DNA of 64,000 bases from Clostridium moniliforme (GCF_017873235.1 NZ_JAGGJZ010000001.1:372001-436000); one strand, 5' to 3'. Counted from the first letter of the stretch, positions 17,920 to 27,573 are shown. The notes: a model not told the origin generated them from the sequence alone. Numbers and translations: made by a program.

Positions 17920-20900
17920 ATTTAAATTTAACTCTTGTTAAAGTTAATCTGTTCCTGGCAAAGAAAATCAAACTTTGCTTTGTATATTTAAATACAACTC
18001 TTGTTAAAGTTAATCATAAACAGAGAGAATTTATTGATATATATATAACAGGATTTAAATACAACTCTTGTTAAAGTTAATCTGCCTAAAATTAGACTAG
18101 GAAGGTGAGGACATTGTAATTTAAATACAACTCTTGTTAAAGTTAATCAAATTAAACGAAATTTTAAAAAAGACTATAAAAGGATTTAAATACAACTCTT
18201 GTTAAAGTTAATCGCTTTAAGAGATTCAGCTAATGAAATAAAAATCACATTTAAATACAACTCTTGTTAAAGTTAATCTTCCTTCAAATTTGCCTGCTTG
18301 TAAAGATATTGGCAAATTTAAATACAACTCTTGTTAAAGTTAATCGTATTGAACCTGCTAATTTAAATGTTCCTTCAGCATTTAAATACAACTCTTGTTA
18401 AAGTTAATCTTCTATTGGCAATGCTATTCCGTTAGGTAAGACTTTATTTAAATACAACTCTTGTTAAAGTTAATCACAAACTGGAAAGCTATTTGCTCTG
18501 GATCTGTAATATTTAAATACAACTCTTGTTAAAGTTAATCTATTAACAATATGAAACTTCCAATAAACTCCGTATATTTAAATACAACTCTTGTTAAAGT
18601 TAATCTTCCTATATACATACTAAAAAATTCCAATGTTTCACGATTTAAATACAACTCTTGTTAAAGTTAATCTGCAGCTAATAATGTTGGAGATTGTAGT
18701 GGAGGATTATTTAAATACAACTCTTGTTAAAGTTAATCAAGCAAAACATTCAGATTTATTAGCTAGTAAAATATTTAAATACAACTCTTGTTAAAGTTAA
18801 TCAGTTCTAATTGAGTTGATTTACTATTTTCTTCTAATATTTAAATACAACTCTTGTTAAAGTTAATCTTATTGGCACTGGACAATAGAAGTTTCCACTA
18901 TTAAATTTAAATACAACTCTTGTTAAAGTTAATCCTCCTTTATTTTTAATTTTCATTTAAAGTATTTCCATATTTAAATACAACTCTTGTTAAAGTTAAT
19001 CCCCTAAGAACCCTAACTTAATGTTAGATAAGAGTGAATTTAAATACAACTCTTGTTAAAGTTAATCATACAATTTAATGTCATAGCAAAACAACAAAGT
19101 ATATTTAAATACAACTCTTGTTAAAGTTAATCAAATAATTGTAATAGAAGTTTAATCTTTGTAAAGCATATTTAAATACAACTCTTGTTAAAGTTAATCT
19201 AATCAATCCTTCAAAACCCCATTAACCCAAAGAGATTTAAATACAACTCTTGTTAAAGTTAATCATTAACATTAGCATTAATTAAACGCCTTAACTTAAA
19301 CATTTAAATACAACTCTTGTTAAAGTTAATCAAATGAAAACCCCGCAGAGTTTTCAACGTGGACGTATTTAAATACAACTCTTGTTAAAGTTAATCCTAA
19401 CTTACTTAAAAAACTATAAGGCATCACTTGTATTTAAATACAACTCTTGTTAAAGTTAATCATTGTTATCTCACCAGGAGCTATTTGCCCAACTTTTATT
19501 TAAATACAACTCTTGTTAAAGTTAATCTTAATCGGGGGTATGGGGATTGCTCCCCATAGAAGATTTAAATACAACTCTTGTTAAAGTTAATCTTAAAGCA
19601 CTTCCAACAATCCCCTTTTTCTTCATTATTTAAATACAACTCTTGTTAAAGTTAATCACTTTTTACAACCTGTTAATGATAATTTTAATTCTTATTTAAA
19701 TACAACTCTTGTTAAAGTTAATCGGTGACAAATTAGAAGGAAATGGAACATCAAAACTAATTTAAATACAACTCTTGTTAAAGTTAATCATAAATTAAAG
19801 GAGTGATTAATATGGCAGTAAAAGAATTTAAATACAACTCTTGTTAAAGTTAATCAATTTTCGCATTGTCTGAAATTCTATATTAATAACAATTTAAATA
19901 CAACTCTTGTTAAAGTTAATCATAATTCCATTGGTTCTAAATTTCCTATTGGGACTAAATTTAAATACAACTCTTGTTAAAGTTAATCTTTAATTGAAAA
20001 CTTTTTAAACTATCCATTTCCATAATTTAAATACAACTCTTGTTAAAGTTAATCTGTACTTATAAAATCTTTAGATAATAAGGGCGTGTAATTTAAATAC
20101 AACTCTTGTTAAAGTTAATCGAAACTGCAAATGCTAGTCCATTGATTCCCCTGGCATTTAAATACAACTCTTGTTAAAGTTAATCTTAGAATTAATTAAA
20201 CGCCTCAAATTAAGTTTAGCAATTTAAATACAACTCTTGTTAAAGTTAATCAAAAATTTAAAGTTATTTTTTCTCCTATTTTTCCAAATTTAAATACAAC
20301 TCTTGTTAAAGTTAATCTGCATACAAACTAAGTACACTATAAACGTTCCAAGATTTAAATACAACTCTTGTTAAAGTTAATCTTGTCATTAAATAAATTT
20401 TTTCGCCTAATATAAGATTTAAATACAACTCTTGTTAAAGTTAATCGAATATCTGGAACATTAGCAGAAGGCAGAGTATACTAATTTAAATACAACTCTT
20501 GTTAAAGTTAATCATCTTATCAATGGTGAATGTAAAAGCTCTATCCTTATTTAAATACAACTCTTGTTAAAGTTAATCAAACATATTAGCTTTAACTACC
20601 AATTATAAATGTAAATTTAAATACAACTCTTGTTAAAGTTAATCGTCCTTCTACTGTTAAACGTATTAAGCATATTTTGAGATTTAAATACAACTCTTGT
20701 TAAAGTTAATCTTTTAAGGGAGGGATTATTATAGAAGATACATTAATATTTAAATACAACTCTTGTTAAAGTTAATCAGAGTATTGGTTTAATGCTAAAC
20801 TTATTAATTTTTAATTTAAATACAACTCTTGTTAAAGTTAATCTAAAGCTTTTTCTTTATCTAATTCAGAATTAAATTATTTAAATACAACTCTTGTTAA

Positions 20901-21826
20901 AGTTAATCAACAGTTGTAGCTCCTGCAATAAAAGAAGTTGCAGAATTTAAATACAACTCTTGTTAAAGTTAATCCTTTTGTATTCCATTTAATATAGAAT
21001 CTTTACCCTTATTTAAATACAACTCTTGTTAAAGTTAATCTTTAATTTTAGGTGGTGTTGCTTTCCATTATAGGAGAATTTAAATACAACTCTTGTTAAA
21101 GTTAATCGGGGAATAACCCCCTCTTAAAATTACTTAGATACATTTAAATACAACTCTTGTTAAAGTTAATCTAGTTCTTGCACTTGGGAATTAGGTTACA
21201 ATAGTTAATTTAAATACAACTCTTGTTAAAGTTAATCATATAGTTCTAATGCTGCAGATTCAAAAAATTTAATATTTAAATACAACTCTTGTTAAAGTTA
21301 ATCATATTGTTGTATAAGCATAACCATAAAAGAACTTTGATTTAAATACAACTCTTGTTAAAGTTAATCTCAAAAAAAATATGGTATAATTAAAAAAAAT
21401 TCTAATTTAAATACAACTCTTGTTAAAGTTAATCTTTAGAATTCCTAGTAAAACCATAAACTATATCTTGATTTAAATACAACTCTTGTTAAAGTTAATC
21501 TGGATCACTAAAGAATGTACTTATTAGATTTGTACAATTTAAATACAACTCTTGTTAAAGTTAATCCAAACTGCAAATGCTAGTCCGCTGATCCCATTGG
21601 CATTTAAATACAACTCTTGTTAAAGTTAATCTTATCAGTTCAGCCACCTGTTCTTCTGACATTTCAATTTAAATACAACTCTTGTTAAAGTTAATCCTAA
21701 AAGTGCTAGTGTTTCTGCACAGAATGTCGTATTTAAATACAACTCTTGTTAAAGTTAATCTCTTTTAAAAAAACTAATAAGTAAACCAATACCATAATTT
21801 AAATACAACTCTTGTTAAAGTTAATC
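17920..21826 (-). CRISPR. Type I-B CRISPR array, 60 repeats and 59 spacers
   Basis: I counted 60 repeat units of 30 bases at intervals of 64-67, giving 59 spacers of 34-37 bases. In plus-strand form the repeat begins ATTTAAATAC and ends AAAGTTAATC. All copies read identically except the leftmost (17920-17949), which has two changes (ATTTAAATTT). Degeneracy at the left marks that as the trailer end, so the leader is on the right and transcription is leftward, the same direction as the cas operon. In that orientation the repeat begins GATTAAC, has a weak hairpin ACAA-GAG-TTGT and ends in the likely 8-base tag ATTTAAAT. Two spacer pairs are related: 20121-20155 with 21567-21601, and 19265-19301 with 20186-20221. 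Confidence 0.98.
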
Positions 21827-22049
21827 CATAGCATTTAAGCCATTCATATATTTTATAATACCTCCAAATCCAACTAAATTCAATATATTCCATAGTTTTA
21901 TACCAACCAAAAACTAATTTTAAAAATATAAAAATAAATCCCTTATAAATATAGTATTTATAAAGGATTAAACCCATTTCAACAAAATCTTAGGTTGGTA
22001 AAACTTAAAGCTATATTTTGATAAGAACTAAAATATAGCTTAATAAAAA
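21827..22049 (-). promoter_or_regulatory. CRISPR leader region with large palindromes
   Basis: An AT-rich, ORF-poor 220 bases between the lipoprotein terminator and the first repeat, the expected place for the leader and pre-crRNA promoter. It contains a 15-base-arm inverted repeat with 14 of 15 pairs and a 3-base centre: AATCCCTTATAAATA (21937-21951) and TATTTATAAAGGATT (21955-21969). Around it is an outer perfect pair, TACCAACC (21901-21908) and GGTTGGTA (21993-22000). A third inverted repeat, AAGCTATATTTT (22008-22019) with AAAATATAGCTT (22030-22041), lies nearer the lipoprotein gene. An open frame at 21774-21977 runs into the repeats and is not considered a gene. Confidence 0.65.
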
Positions 22050-22097
22050 AAGCAATTACTAATCAAATTAATTATAATTTATGATTAGTAATTGCAA
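22050..22097 (-). terminator. Terminator of the lipoprotein gene
   Basis: On the minus strand, GCAATTACTAATCA pairs with TGATTAGTAATTGC (14 base pairs), followed by a run of seven T. It insulates the CRISPR leader from the upstream gene. Confidence 0.9.
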
Positions 22098-22129
22098 ATA
22101 CATCTAAACTTTTCTATTTTATTTTTATG

Positions 22130-22762
22130 CTACTTAACAACAATTTCAGCATCATCTAATTTAATATATTCACCATCTTTTAATGTTACTTTTGTACTCT
22201 TTTTAAATTCTTTCTTTGAAATTACACTCTTATCTCTATGAGTACTATCCTTAGTAATTTCTATAGATGCATCATCATTTTTATCCTTTTCTATAGATTT
22301 TACTTCATAAGTTCCAGCTTTTATATCTCTTCCAACCTTAAACATACCATCTTTATAAACTTTATCTTTAGGTGTTGTTGAAGGTGCTTTATCTATTGGG
22401 AAAATATCTCCATTCTTAACTTCTATATATTCACCTTTTGACAAAGTTACATAGATATTTCCTGAAACACTTTCATCAAAAATTTCATCTTCTTTTTTGC
22501 TATCCTTTGTTACTTCAATAGAAGTTTCAGCTTGCTTATTTCTCTTATCTGAAATTATTACATATTCTCCAGCAGGTAAATCCTTTCCTACTTCGTAAAA
22601 TCCACTTTTATATTCTTCCTTTTGAGTATTTTGTTTATTTTCTTGTTTTTGCTCAGTTTGTTCTGTATTAGATGTAGTTTTATTATCCTTTGATCCACAA
22701 CCTACTAATAAGCTTGCCCCCATTAATACACTAAGTACTATTAATATAGCTTTCTTTTTCAT
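22130..22762 (-). CDS. Lipoprotein with two copies of a small beta-rich domain
   Basis: A 210-residue exported lipoprotein. The signal peptide MKKKAILIVLSVLMGASLLVGC ends in the lipobox LLVGC, followed by a Lys/Thr/Gln-rich linker to about residue 45. Two homologous segments follow: YKSGFYEVGKDLPAGEYVIIS...SIEVTKDS...VTLSKGEYIEVKNG and YKDGMFKVGRDIKAGTYEVKS...SIEITKDS...VTLKDGEYIKLDDA. Each has the GxYxVGxDxxAGxY pattern and a final GEYIxL strand. The function of this domain is not known to me; it looks like an extracellular binding module. The start is set at 22762 because AGGAGG lies seven to nine bases before it; an in-frame ATG at 22780 precedes the ribosome binding site. Confidence 0.82.
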   Translation of the reverse strand: MKKKAILIVLSVLMGASLLVGCGSKDNKTTSNTEQTEQKQENKQNTQKEEYKSGFYEVGKDLPAGEYVIISDKRNKQAETSIEVTKDSKKEDEIFDESVSGNIYVTLSKGEYIEVKNGDIFPIDKAPSTTPKDKVYKDGMFKVGRDIKAGTYEVKSIEKDKNDDASIEITKDSTHRDKSVISKKEFKKSTKVTLKDGEYIKLDDAEIVVK

Positions 22763-23268
22763 TAAATTACCTCCTATCAAATATTAATTTTAATATTTAA
22801 ATATATTTAAATGAAAGTTCTCTTTAATTATCAAGTATACTCTTAGAAAAAACTTTTTCAATTTATATTGTGTTTTGTTATAAATTTTTTTCTAATTTTT
22901 ATTATTATTCTTTAAAAGAAATATTTTATTATTATACTTAACTATTTATTAATAGTTATATTATAATTAATATTATTTCTCATTTTGATTAAAAACAATT
23001 AATTCATTATAAATTATAAAGTAAAGTTCATGATTGAATTTTTTATACAACAATATAATAAAAGACCCTAAATAAATTCTTTTAAACCTAAAATCTATTT
23101 ATGGTCTTAAAATTTATACTATTTTTATAGTCTAAGAAAATTTTTCATTAATTCTCTCTGTTAAAATTTTATATTTAAAAAATATACATTAATATTTTTT
23201 ACAAATGTTTTTATTTAACATTAAATATTTCTATGATGTGTAATTTCTATCTTATAAAATAATTTTTA
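22763..23268. other. Intergenic region between hydrogenase operon and lipoprotein gene
   Basis: About 500 bases with very high A+T. It holds the hydrogenase operon terminator at 23062-23108 and the presumed promoter region of the lipoprotein gene (22800-23000), in which no single promoter stands out. No ORF with a ribosome binding site was seen. Confidence 0.5.
23062..23108 (-). terminator. Likely terminator of the hydrogenase operon
   Basis: Arms AAGACCATAAATA and TATTTAGGGTCTT pair over 13 bases with one mismatch on the minus strand. They are separated by a loop of about 20 bases and followed by TTATTATATT. The long loop and the mixed T-tract make this weaker than the other terminators here. 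Confidence 0.5.
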
Positions 23269-25002
23269 TTATTTTGCTTTGTAGTAAGTGTGTAATAATT
23301 CATGGGCTATATCGCCATTTGGCTCTATTAATAATTCTTTATAAACTTTTTTAATAGAAGGATTTTCATGGGACTTTCTAATAGTTTTATTTTCATCTTC
23401 TGCATATAATCCTGCCATTCTTTTTTTAATCATATTAACATCTGCTTTATTAAAAGGTTGACCACCACCATTTATACATCCACCAGGACATGCCATAACT
23501 TCTACAAAATCATATTTAGATCTTCCAGATTTTATTTCATCCATTATTTTTTTAGCATTTCCAAGAGAACTAACTGTTGCAATATTTATTTCTTGTCTAC
23601 CTATTTTTATAGAACCCTCCTTAATTCCTTTAAAGCCTCTTACATCTTTAAAATCCACCTTTTCTAAAGTTTCTCCTGTAATTATTTCAGAAGCTGTTCT
23701 AAGTGCTGCTTCCATAACTCCACCTGTTGTTCCAAATATAACTCCAGCACCACTTGATTCTCCGAGAGGATTATCAAATTCATCATCTTTTAAATTTTTT
23801 ATATTAATTCCAGCCTCATTTATCATTTTTATAAATTCCCTAGTTGTAATAACTACATCAACATTTTTAACTCCATCATTAGTCATTTCTTCCCTGTTTG
23901 CTTCATATTTTTTTGCAACACATGGCATTATAGAAACTACAACTATATCTTCTTCTTTAATATTTAATTTTTTGCTTAAATATCTTTTAGCTATACTTCC
24001 AAACATTTGCTGAGGAGATTTACAAGAAGATAAATGATTTATTAATTCTGGATATTTACTTTCTACAAAATTTACCCAAGCCGCACAACAACTTGTTAAC
24101 ATAGGTAGATTTTTCTTTTCTTCAAATCTTTCTATAAACTCATTAGTTTCTTCCATAATAGTTAAGTCTGCCCCAAAATTTGTATCATAAATAGCATCAA
24201 AGCCTAATAATCTTAAAGCTGCTACCATCTTTTTAGTAATACTTTCTCCAACTTCAAAACCAAAGGCTTCTCCTAATGCAACTCTTACTGCTGGAGCTGT
24301 TTGAACTATAACATATTTATTTTTATCTTCTAAAATACTCCATAGCTTATCATAACTTCTCGCTTCTCTTAAAGCACCTGTTGGACAAACTGCTACACAC
24401 TGTCCACAATAAGTACAATCTGTTTCTACTAAAGGTTTATTAAAAAATGTAGATATTACAGTATTAAAACCTCTATTAATAGGTGTTAATACATTAACCT
24501 TTTGAACTTCATTACACATAGTAACGCATCTTCTACATAAAATACATTTATCCATTTCTCTTACAATTACATTTGAAGAATTATCTATTTCATATTGTGA
24601 CATTTCACCTTCATATTTATTATTTATAATTCCTAATTTTTTTGCTAAATCTTGAAGCTCACAGTTACCATTTTTATCACATTTTAAGCAATCCTTTGGG
24701 TGATCTGATAATAAAAGCTGAACTATTGTTCTTCTAGCTTCAATAACTCTTCTTGTATGTGTATTTATAACCATTCCATCATTTGCTTTAACTGAACAAG
24801 ATGGAATTAATTTACCTCTTCCTTCCTGTTCAACTAAGCATACTCTACATGTTCCCTTACAATTTCTTGTATTGTCAGTTCCCATATACATATTACATAA
24901 AGTTGGTATTTCTATATTTATTTTTTTAGCTGCATCTAATATAGAAGTCCCTTGTTCTACTTCTACCTTTTGTCCATCTATAGTTAAATTAATTGTATTC
25001 AT
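23269..25002 (-). CDS. hydA: [FeFe] hydrogenase catalytic subunit of a trimeric NAD(P)H-linked enzyme (HydA/HndD type)
   Basis: A 577-residue catalytic subunit that makes or uses H2. Cluster ligands in order: [2Fe-2S] C36, C48, C52, C55 (with a longer first loop than usual); His-Cys3 cluster H101, C105, C108, C114; ferredoxin cysteines C153/156/159/163 and C196/199/202/206. H-cluster motifs are TSCCAAW (C305-C306), MPCVAKKYE (C361) and EVMACPGGCINGGGQP (C505, C509). TSCCAAW has Ala where most enzymes have Pro. With the two genes upstream it forms an operon for an NADH-linked, possibly electron-bifurcating hydrogenase. The start at 25002 follows a GAGGTGAG site; an ATG at 25023 would overlap the upstream gene. 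Confidence 0.92.
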   Translation of the reverse strand: MNTINLTIDGQKVEVEQGTSILDAAKKINIEIPTLCNMYMGTDNTRNCKGTCRVCLVEQEGRGKLIPSCSVKANDGMVINTHTRRVIEARRTIVQLLLSDHPKDCLKCDKNGNCELQDLAKKLGIINNKYEGEMSQYEIDNSSNVIVREMDKCILCRRCVTMCNEVQKVNVLTPINRGFNTVISTFFNKPLVETDCTYCGQCVAVCPTGALREARSYDKLWSILEDKNKYVIVQTAPAVRVALGEAFGFEVGESITKKMVAALRLLGFDAIYDTNFGADLTIMEETNEFIERFEEKKNLPMLTSCCAAWVNFVESKYPELINHLSSCKSPQQMFGSIAKRYLSKKLNIKEEDIVVVSIMPCVAKKYEANREEMTNDGVKNVDVVITTREFIKMINEAGINIKNLKDDEFDNPLGESSGAGVIFGTTGGVMEAALRTASEIITGETLEKVDFKDVRGFKGIKEGSIKIGRQEINIATVSSLGNAKKIMDEIKSGRSKYDFVEVMACPGGCINGGGQPFNKADVNMIKKRMAGLYAEDENKTIRKSHENPSIKKVYKELLIEPNGDIAHELLHTYYKAK

Positions 25003-25015
25003 ATCTCTCACCTCT

Positions 25016-26905
25016 TTATTCAATTACTATTGCTTTTACTGGACATGAGTTATAGCAAGTGCCACATTTTATACACTTATCTAAATCTATAATATGCTTT
25101 TCCTTAACTTTTCCTGTAATACAACTAACTGGACAATTTCTAGCACATTTTGTACATCCTATACATTTATCAGTTATTTTGTAAGTTAAAAGATCTTTAC
25201 AAACTCCTGCTGGACACTTTTTATCTTTTATATGTGCTTCATATTCATCTCTAAAATATTGAATTGTACTTAAAACAGGATTTGGTGCTGAAACTCCAAG
25301 TCCACAAAGAGATGTATCTCTAATTACATTACAAAGTTCTTCCATATTTATTAGGTCTTCTTCCTTTGTTTTTCCTTCAGTTATTTTATTTAATAACTCT
25401 AAAAGTCTTTTATTACCTATTCTACATGGAGTGCATTTTCCACAAGATTCATCTACTGTAAAACCTAAATAAAACTTAGCAACATCAACCATACAGTTAT
25501 TTTCATCTAGTACAATCATACCTCCTGATCCCATCATAGAACCAATCTCTGTTAAAGTATCATATTCAATAGGGATGTCTATAAGAGATTCTGGTATACA
25601 TCCTCCAGATGGTCCTCCTGTTTGAACAGCCTTTAATTTTTTATCATATTTTATTCCTCCACCTACATCATAAATAATATCTGTTAGTGGTATTCCCATA
25701 GGAACTTCAACTAATCCAACATTATTAATTTTTCCTGCAAGTGCAAATACTTTAGTACCTGAAGATCTTTCTGTTCCAATAGAACTATACCATGAAGCAC
25801 CCTTATTAATAATTGAAGGAATATTAGCAAAGGTTTCAACATTATTTACACAAGTTGGTCTTTTCCATAATCCTTTTTCTGAAGTACGTGGTGGTTTCAT
25901 AGTTGGCTCTCCTCTTAATCCTTCAATTGAATGAATAAGTGCTGTTGCTTCACCACATACAAAGGCTCCTGCTCCATATTTTATTTCTATATCAAAATCA
26001 AAACCTGTATTTAATATATTTTTACCTAATAATCCAGCCTCTTTAGCTTGATCAATTGCTATTTTTAATCTTTTAACTGCTAATGGATATTCAGCTCTTA
26101 TGTAAATAAATCCTTTATTAGATCCAGTTGCATATCCACAAATCTCCATAGCTTCTAATACACTATGTGGATCTCCTTCTAATATAGCTCTATCCATAAA
26201 AGCTCCAGGGTCTCCTTCATCAGCATTACATATAACATATTTAATATTACCTTTAGCTCGAAGTGCTGTATTCCACTTTCTACCTGTTGGGAATCCTCCA
26301 CCGCCTCTTCCTCTTAGTCCTGATTTTGTAATTTCTTCTACAACTTCTTCTCTTGTCATTTCTGTTAATACTTTTCCAATTGCTTTATATCCGCCAGCTC
26401 CTAATGTTTCAGTAAAATCTTCTGGATCAATAATTCCACAATTTTTCAAAGCAATTTTTACTTGTTTTTTATAAAATGGAATTTCATTTTTCTTTTGAAT
26501 TCTTTCATTTGTTTTTGGATTTTCATACAAAAGTCTTTCTACAATTGTTCCATTTAATAAATGTTTATCTACAATTTCTTTGGCATCATCTTTGGATACC
26601 TTTACATAAAATACATTATCTGGCACTATTTCAATAACTGGACCTTCTGAACAAAATCCAAAACATCCTGTCATTATAATCTTTACTTTATCTGCTATTT
26701 GATTCTTTCTGAGTTCTTCTTCTAATGCATCCTTTATTCCATAAGAATGAGCAGATTTACAGCCTGGTCCTCCACAAATTAATATTTGTCTTTCTTTTAT
26801 TGTATTTAAATCTTTAATATCTTCATTACAATACCTTAAATCTATAATATCTTTATATTTTTTATTAATTTCTAATAATTCCTCATAATTTTTTATTTTA
26901 TTCAT
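25016..26905 (-). CDS. hydB: NADH-binding NuoF-like subunit of the [FeFe] hydrogenase (HydB/HndC type)
   Basis: A 629-residue flavoprotein subunit. The N-terminal 120 residues form a thioredoxin-like [2Fe-2S] domain (ICGGPGCKSAHSYG, then MTGCFGFC). The NuoF core follows with the glycine-rich RGRGGGGFPTGRKW NADH/FMN site, ICNADEGDPGAF and the [4Fe-4S] SCGKCTPCRIG motif. The last 60 residues carry a 2x[4Fe-4S] ferredoxin domain (CIGCTKCARNC and CIKCGTCYNSC). It takes electrons between NAD(H), flavin and the hydrogenase subunit. It follows the NuoE-like gene by 9 bases and its downstream hydA is 13 bases away. The start uses an AAGGAG about 13 bases upstream. Confidence 0.93.
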   Translation of the reverse strand: MNKIKNYEELLEINKKYKDIIDLRYCNEDIKDLNTIKERQILICGGPGCKSAHSYGIKDALEEELRKNQIADKVKIIMTGCFGFCSEGPVIEIVPDNVFYVKVSKDDAKEIVDKHLLNGTIVERLLYENPKTNERIQKKNEIPFYKKQVKIALKNCGIIDPEDFTETLGAGGYKAIGKVLTEMTREEVVEEITKSGLRGRGGGGFPTGRKWNTALRAKGNIKYVICNADEGDPGAFMDRAILEGDPHSVLEAMEICGYATGSNKGFIYIRAEYPLAVKRLKIAIDQAKEAGLLGKNILNTGFDFDIEIKYGAGAFVCGEATALIHSIEGLRGEPTMKPPRTSEKGLWKRPTCVNNVETFANIPSIINKGASWYSSIGTERSSGTKVFALAGKINNVGLVEVPMGIPLTDIIYDVGGGIKYDKKLKAVQTGGPSGGCIPESLIDIPIEYDTLTEIGSMMGSGGMIVLDENNCMVDVAKFYLGFTVDESCGKCTPCRIGNKRLLELLNKITEGKTKEEDLINMEELCNVIRDTSLCGLGVSAPNPVLSTIQYFRDEYEAHIKDKKCPAGVCKDLLTYKITDKCIGCTKCARNCPVSCITGKVKEKHIIDLDKCIKCGTCYNSCPVKAIVIE

Positions 26906-26914
26906 CTCTAATTA

Positions 26915-27406
26915 TCACTCCTTAAATTCATTTAAGATTTCATCAACTTGAGATTTTTTAAAATAACCATAAACTTTATCATTAACTAAAACTACTGGTG
27001 CTATTGAACATGCACCTACACATCTTAAAACATCTAAGGTATAAAGGTTGTCTTTAGTTGTTTCCCCTTCTTTTATTCCTAATTTATTTTTAAATTCTTC
27101 AAGAATTTCTCCAGATCCTCTTACAAAACATGCTGTTCCTGTACAAACACTAATTACATATTTTCCTTTTGGTTCTGTTGTAAAATAAGAATAAAAAGTT
27201 ACAACTCCATATACTTTAGATTCTGGTATTTCTAATTTTTTTGCAATAAATTTTTGTACATCTTCACTTAAGTATCCATAAATTTGTTGAGCTTTATGTA
27301 AAACTGAAATTAATAATGATTCTTTAAATTCTTCATTTTGAGCTTCTATAAATTCATTTAATTCCTTAAACTTTACACAATCACTACAGTTTGTACACAC
27401 ATACAT
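26915..27406 (-). CDS. hydC: NuoE-like [2Fe-2S] subunit of the [FeFe] hydrogenase (HydC/HndA type)
   Basis: A 163-residue thioredoxin-like ferredoxin subunit. The [2Fe-2S] ligands are in SVCTGTACFVRG (C-x4-C) and LRCVGACSIAPV (C-x3-C). The helical N-terminal part (LLISVLHKAQQIYGYLSEDVQKFIAKKLEIPESKVYGVVTFYSYF) is standard for NuoE. It carries an additional N-terminal cysteine group MYVCTNCSDC. The start is placed at 27406, directly after GAAGGAAGGGA; a longer frame to 27436 contains that ribosome binding site. It is the first gene of the operon; a promoter is visible at 27546-27573. Confidence 0.92.
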   Translation of the reverse strand: MYVCTNCSDCVKFKELNEFIEAQNEEFKESLLISVLHKAQQIYGYLSEDVQKFIAKKLEIPESKVYGVVTFYSYFTTEPKGKYVISVCTGTACFVRGSGEILEEFKNKLGIKEGETTKDNLYTLDVLRCVGACSIAPVVLVNDKVYGYFKKSQVDEILNEFKE

Positions 27407-27545
27407 TCCCTTCCTTCTTAATTGTTTCTTAATCAAACTTTTTAAAGTAAAAATTATTAAATATTAATTTAAATCTTTTTTAAATTTTATTAATGTGCAA
27501 TAAATATTTCCCCTAAAAAAACTAAATTTTAACTTCTACAACTAA

Positions 27546-27573
27546 ATTATAACACCTTTTGAATTTTTGTTAA
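27546..27573 (-). promoter_or_regulatory. Promoter of the hydrogenase operon
   Basis: Minus-strand TTAACA (27573-27568), a 16-base spacer and a perfect TATAAT (27551-27546). The predicted start near 27539 gives a leader of about 130 bases. A TTGTTAA half-site overlaps the -35, which could be part of a redox (Rex) operator, but the second half is missing. Confidence 0.6.

Noticed and set aside
21774..21977. 67-residue ORF in the CRISPR leader
   Set aside because: It reads through the first repeat into a spacer, has a low-complexity aromatic composition and overlaps the leader palindromes.
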